DNA of 64,000 nucleotides from Athripsodes cinereus. Its lineage: Eukaryota; Arthropoda; Insecta; Trichoptera; Leptoceridae. The notes under the pieces are model-generated. The model saw only the letters and a program-made list of their open reading frames with translations, ran no database searches and had not been told where the DNA came from. The stretch is taken from NCBI GenBank assembly GCA_947579605.1, contig OX388327.1:7179122-7243121 (forward strand). Reading direction: 5' to 3'. Positions 63,722 to 64,000 of this stretch are shown here, piece by piece. How positions within the stretch are numbered: the first letter of the stretch is position 1; each line of letters begins with the position of its first letter. Position numbers and translations under genes: made by a program.

Positions 63722-64000
63722 GGATGACGTGATGTTTTCAATTTACATGAAATATATAGATAATCCAGTTCCTTGCCACATTTTTTCGAGTTTACGGTAG
63801 ACGGCCATACTGCTTCAAATCATAAACATGGCATACACTGGAATTTTAGAATCTCTGGTTGTAATTAAAAGTTGAGTTGTTAAAAAAGTTGTTTGTTTAT
63901 GGTGCTGGAGAGTCGATATACTTTGATATAATTTTCAAATCAGCAATGACGTTTGTCACCAATCATAATTTTCTTTGTTTTATTAGCATAGAGATGTCAA
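63722..64000. other. Window end, unassigned with a family A trace
   Basis: From about 63930 the text AATCAGCAATGACGTTTGTC with ACCAATCATAA and TTAGCATAGAGATGTC resembles a decayed right arm of family A that continues past the window. Nothing else recognised. Confidence 0.35.

Noticed and set aside
1..64000. Telomeric repeats or rDNA-targeted insertions
   Set aside because: I found no TTAGG or TTAGGG arrays and no rRNA sequence.

Overview
This window is AT-rich repetitive DNA from an animal genome, most likely an insect. Non-LTR retrotransposon C-terminal reverse-transcriptase fragments, tRNA-derived SINEs, TA-flanked inverted-repeat elements and microsatellite LINE tails (GAT, AATAAA) all occur. 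One short degraded stretch near 27.7 kb resembles the 3' end of an RTE element common in moths and butterflies, so Lepidoptera is a reasonable but unproven guess; Hemiptera cannot be excluded. I see no host protein-coding gene, rRNA gene, CRISPR array or bacterial operon. Almost every open frame is short and random; the few meaningful ones are remnants of retrotransposon pol genes.

Layout. 0-5.2 kb: scattered repeats and a decayed LINE pol tail (about 2.59-3.38 kb). 5.3-17.8 kb: one large satellite array built on a strict 38-bp monomer with the core GACCTGTCAAAA, organised into roughly ten-monomer higher-order units of about 377 bp, and then duplicated again at 160 bp, 1253 bp and 2542 bp. 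The array decays at both edges and is interrupted by one inverted segment and one later insertion with a 12-bp target duplication. 17.8-33 kb: a foldback element, dispersed repeats, SINEs and several 5'-truncated LINEs, including one at 25.47-26.40 kb with an intact 298-codon pol tail and a 12-bp target duplication. 33.7-35.6 kb and 41.6-43.0 kb: two inverted-repeat DNA elements with TA flanks and ends starting GGG, the first holding a nested 0.7-kb element. 43-48 kb: a MITE and several LINE pol fragments.

48.8-57.0 kb: a complete, very young, non-autonomous LTR retrotransposon on the minus strand. It has two 2343-bp LTRs (TGTGATGA...TCATCACA) that look nearly identical, a 4-bp target duplication (ACTT), a polypurine tract, a primer binding site ending in TGG, and a 3.5-kb interior with no gag or pol. 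57.8-59.2 kb: a long-arm foldback element, a perfect palindrome with 111-bp arms that carries a hammerhead-ribozyme-like fold in each arm, a tandem repeat of about 90 bp, and a single half copy of the palindrome family. 60.8-64 kb: decayed LINE tails, an unclassified repeat pair and a foldback containing a tRNA-like B box.

The parts do not form a pathway. The window reads as a layered record of transposition and satellite expansion. The strongest candidates for something undescribed are the 38-bp hierarchical satellite with its conserved core, the young LTR element without coding capacity, and the palindrome with the ribozyme-like fold.
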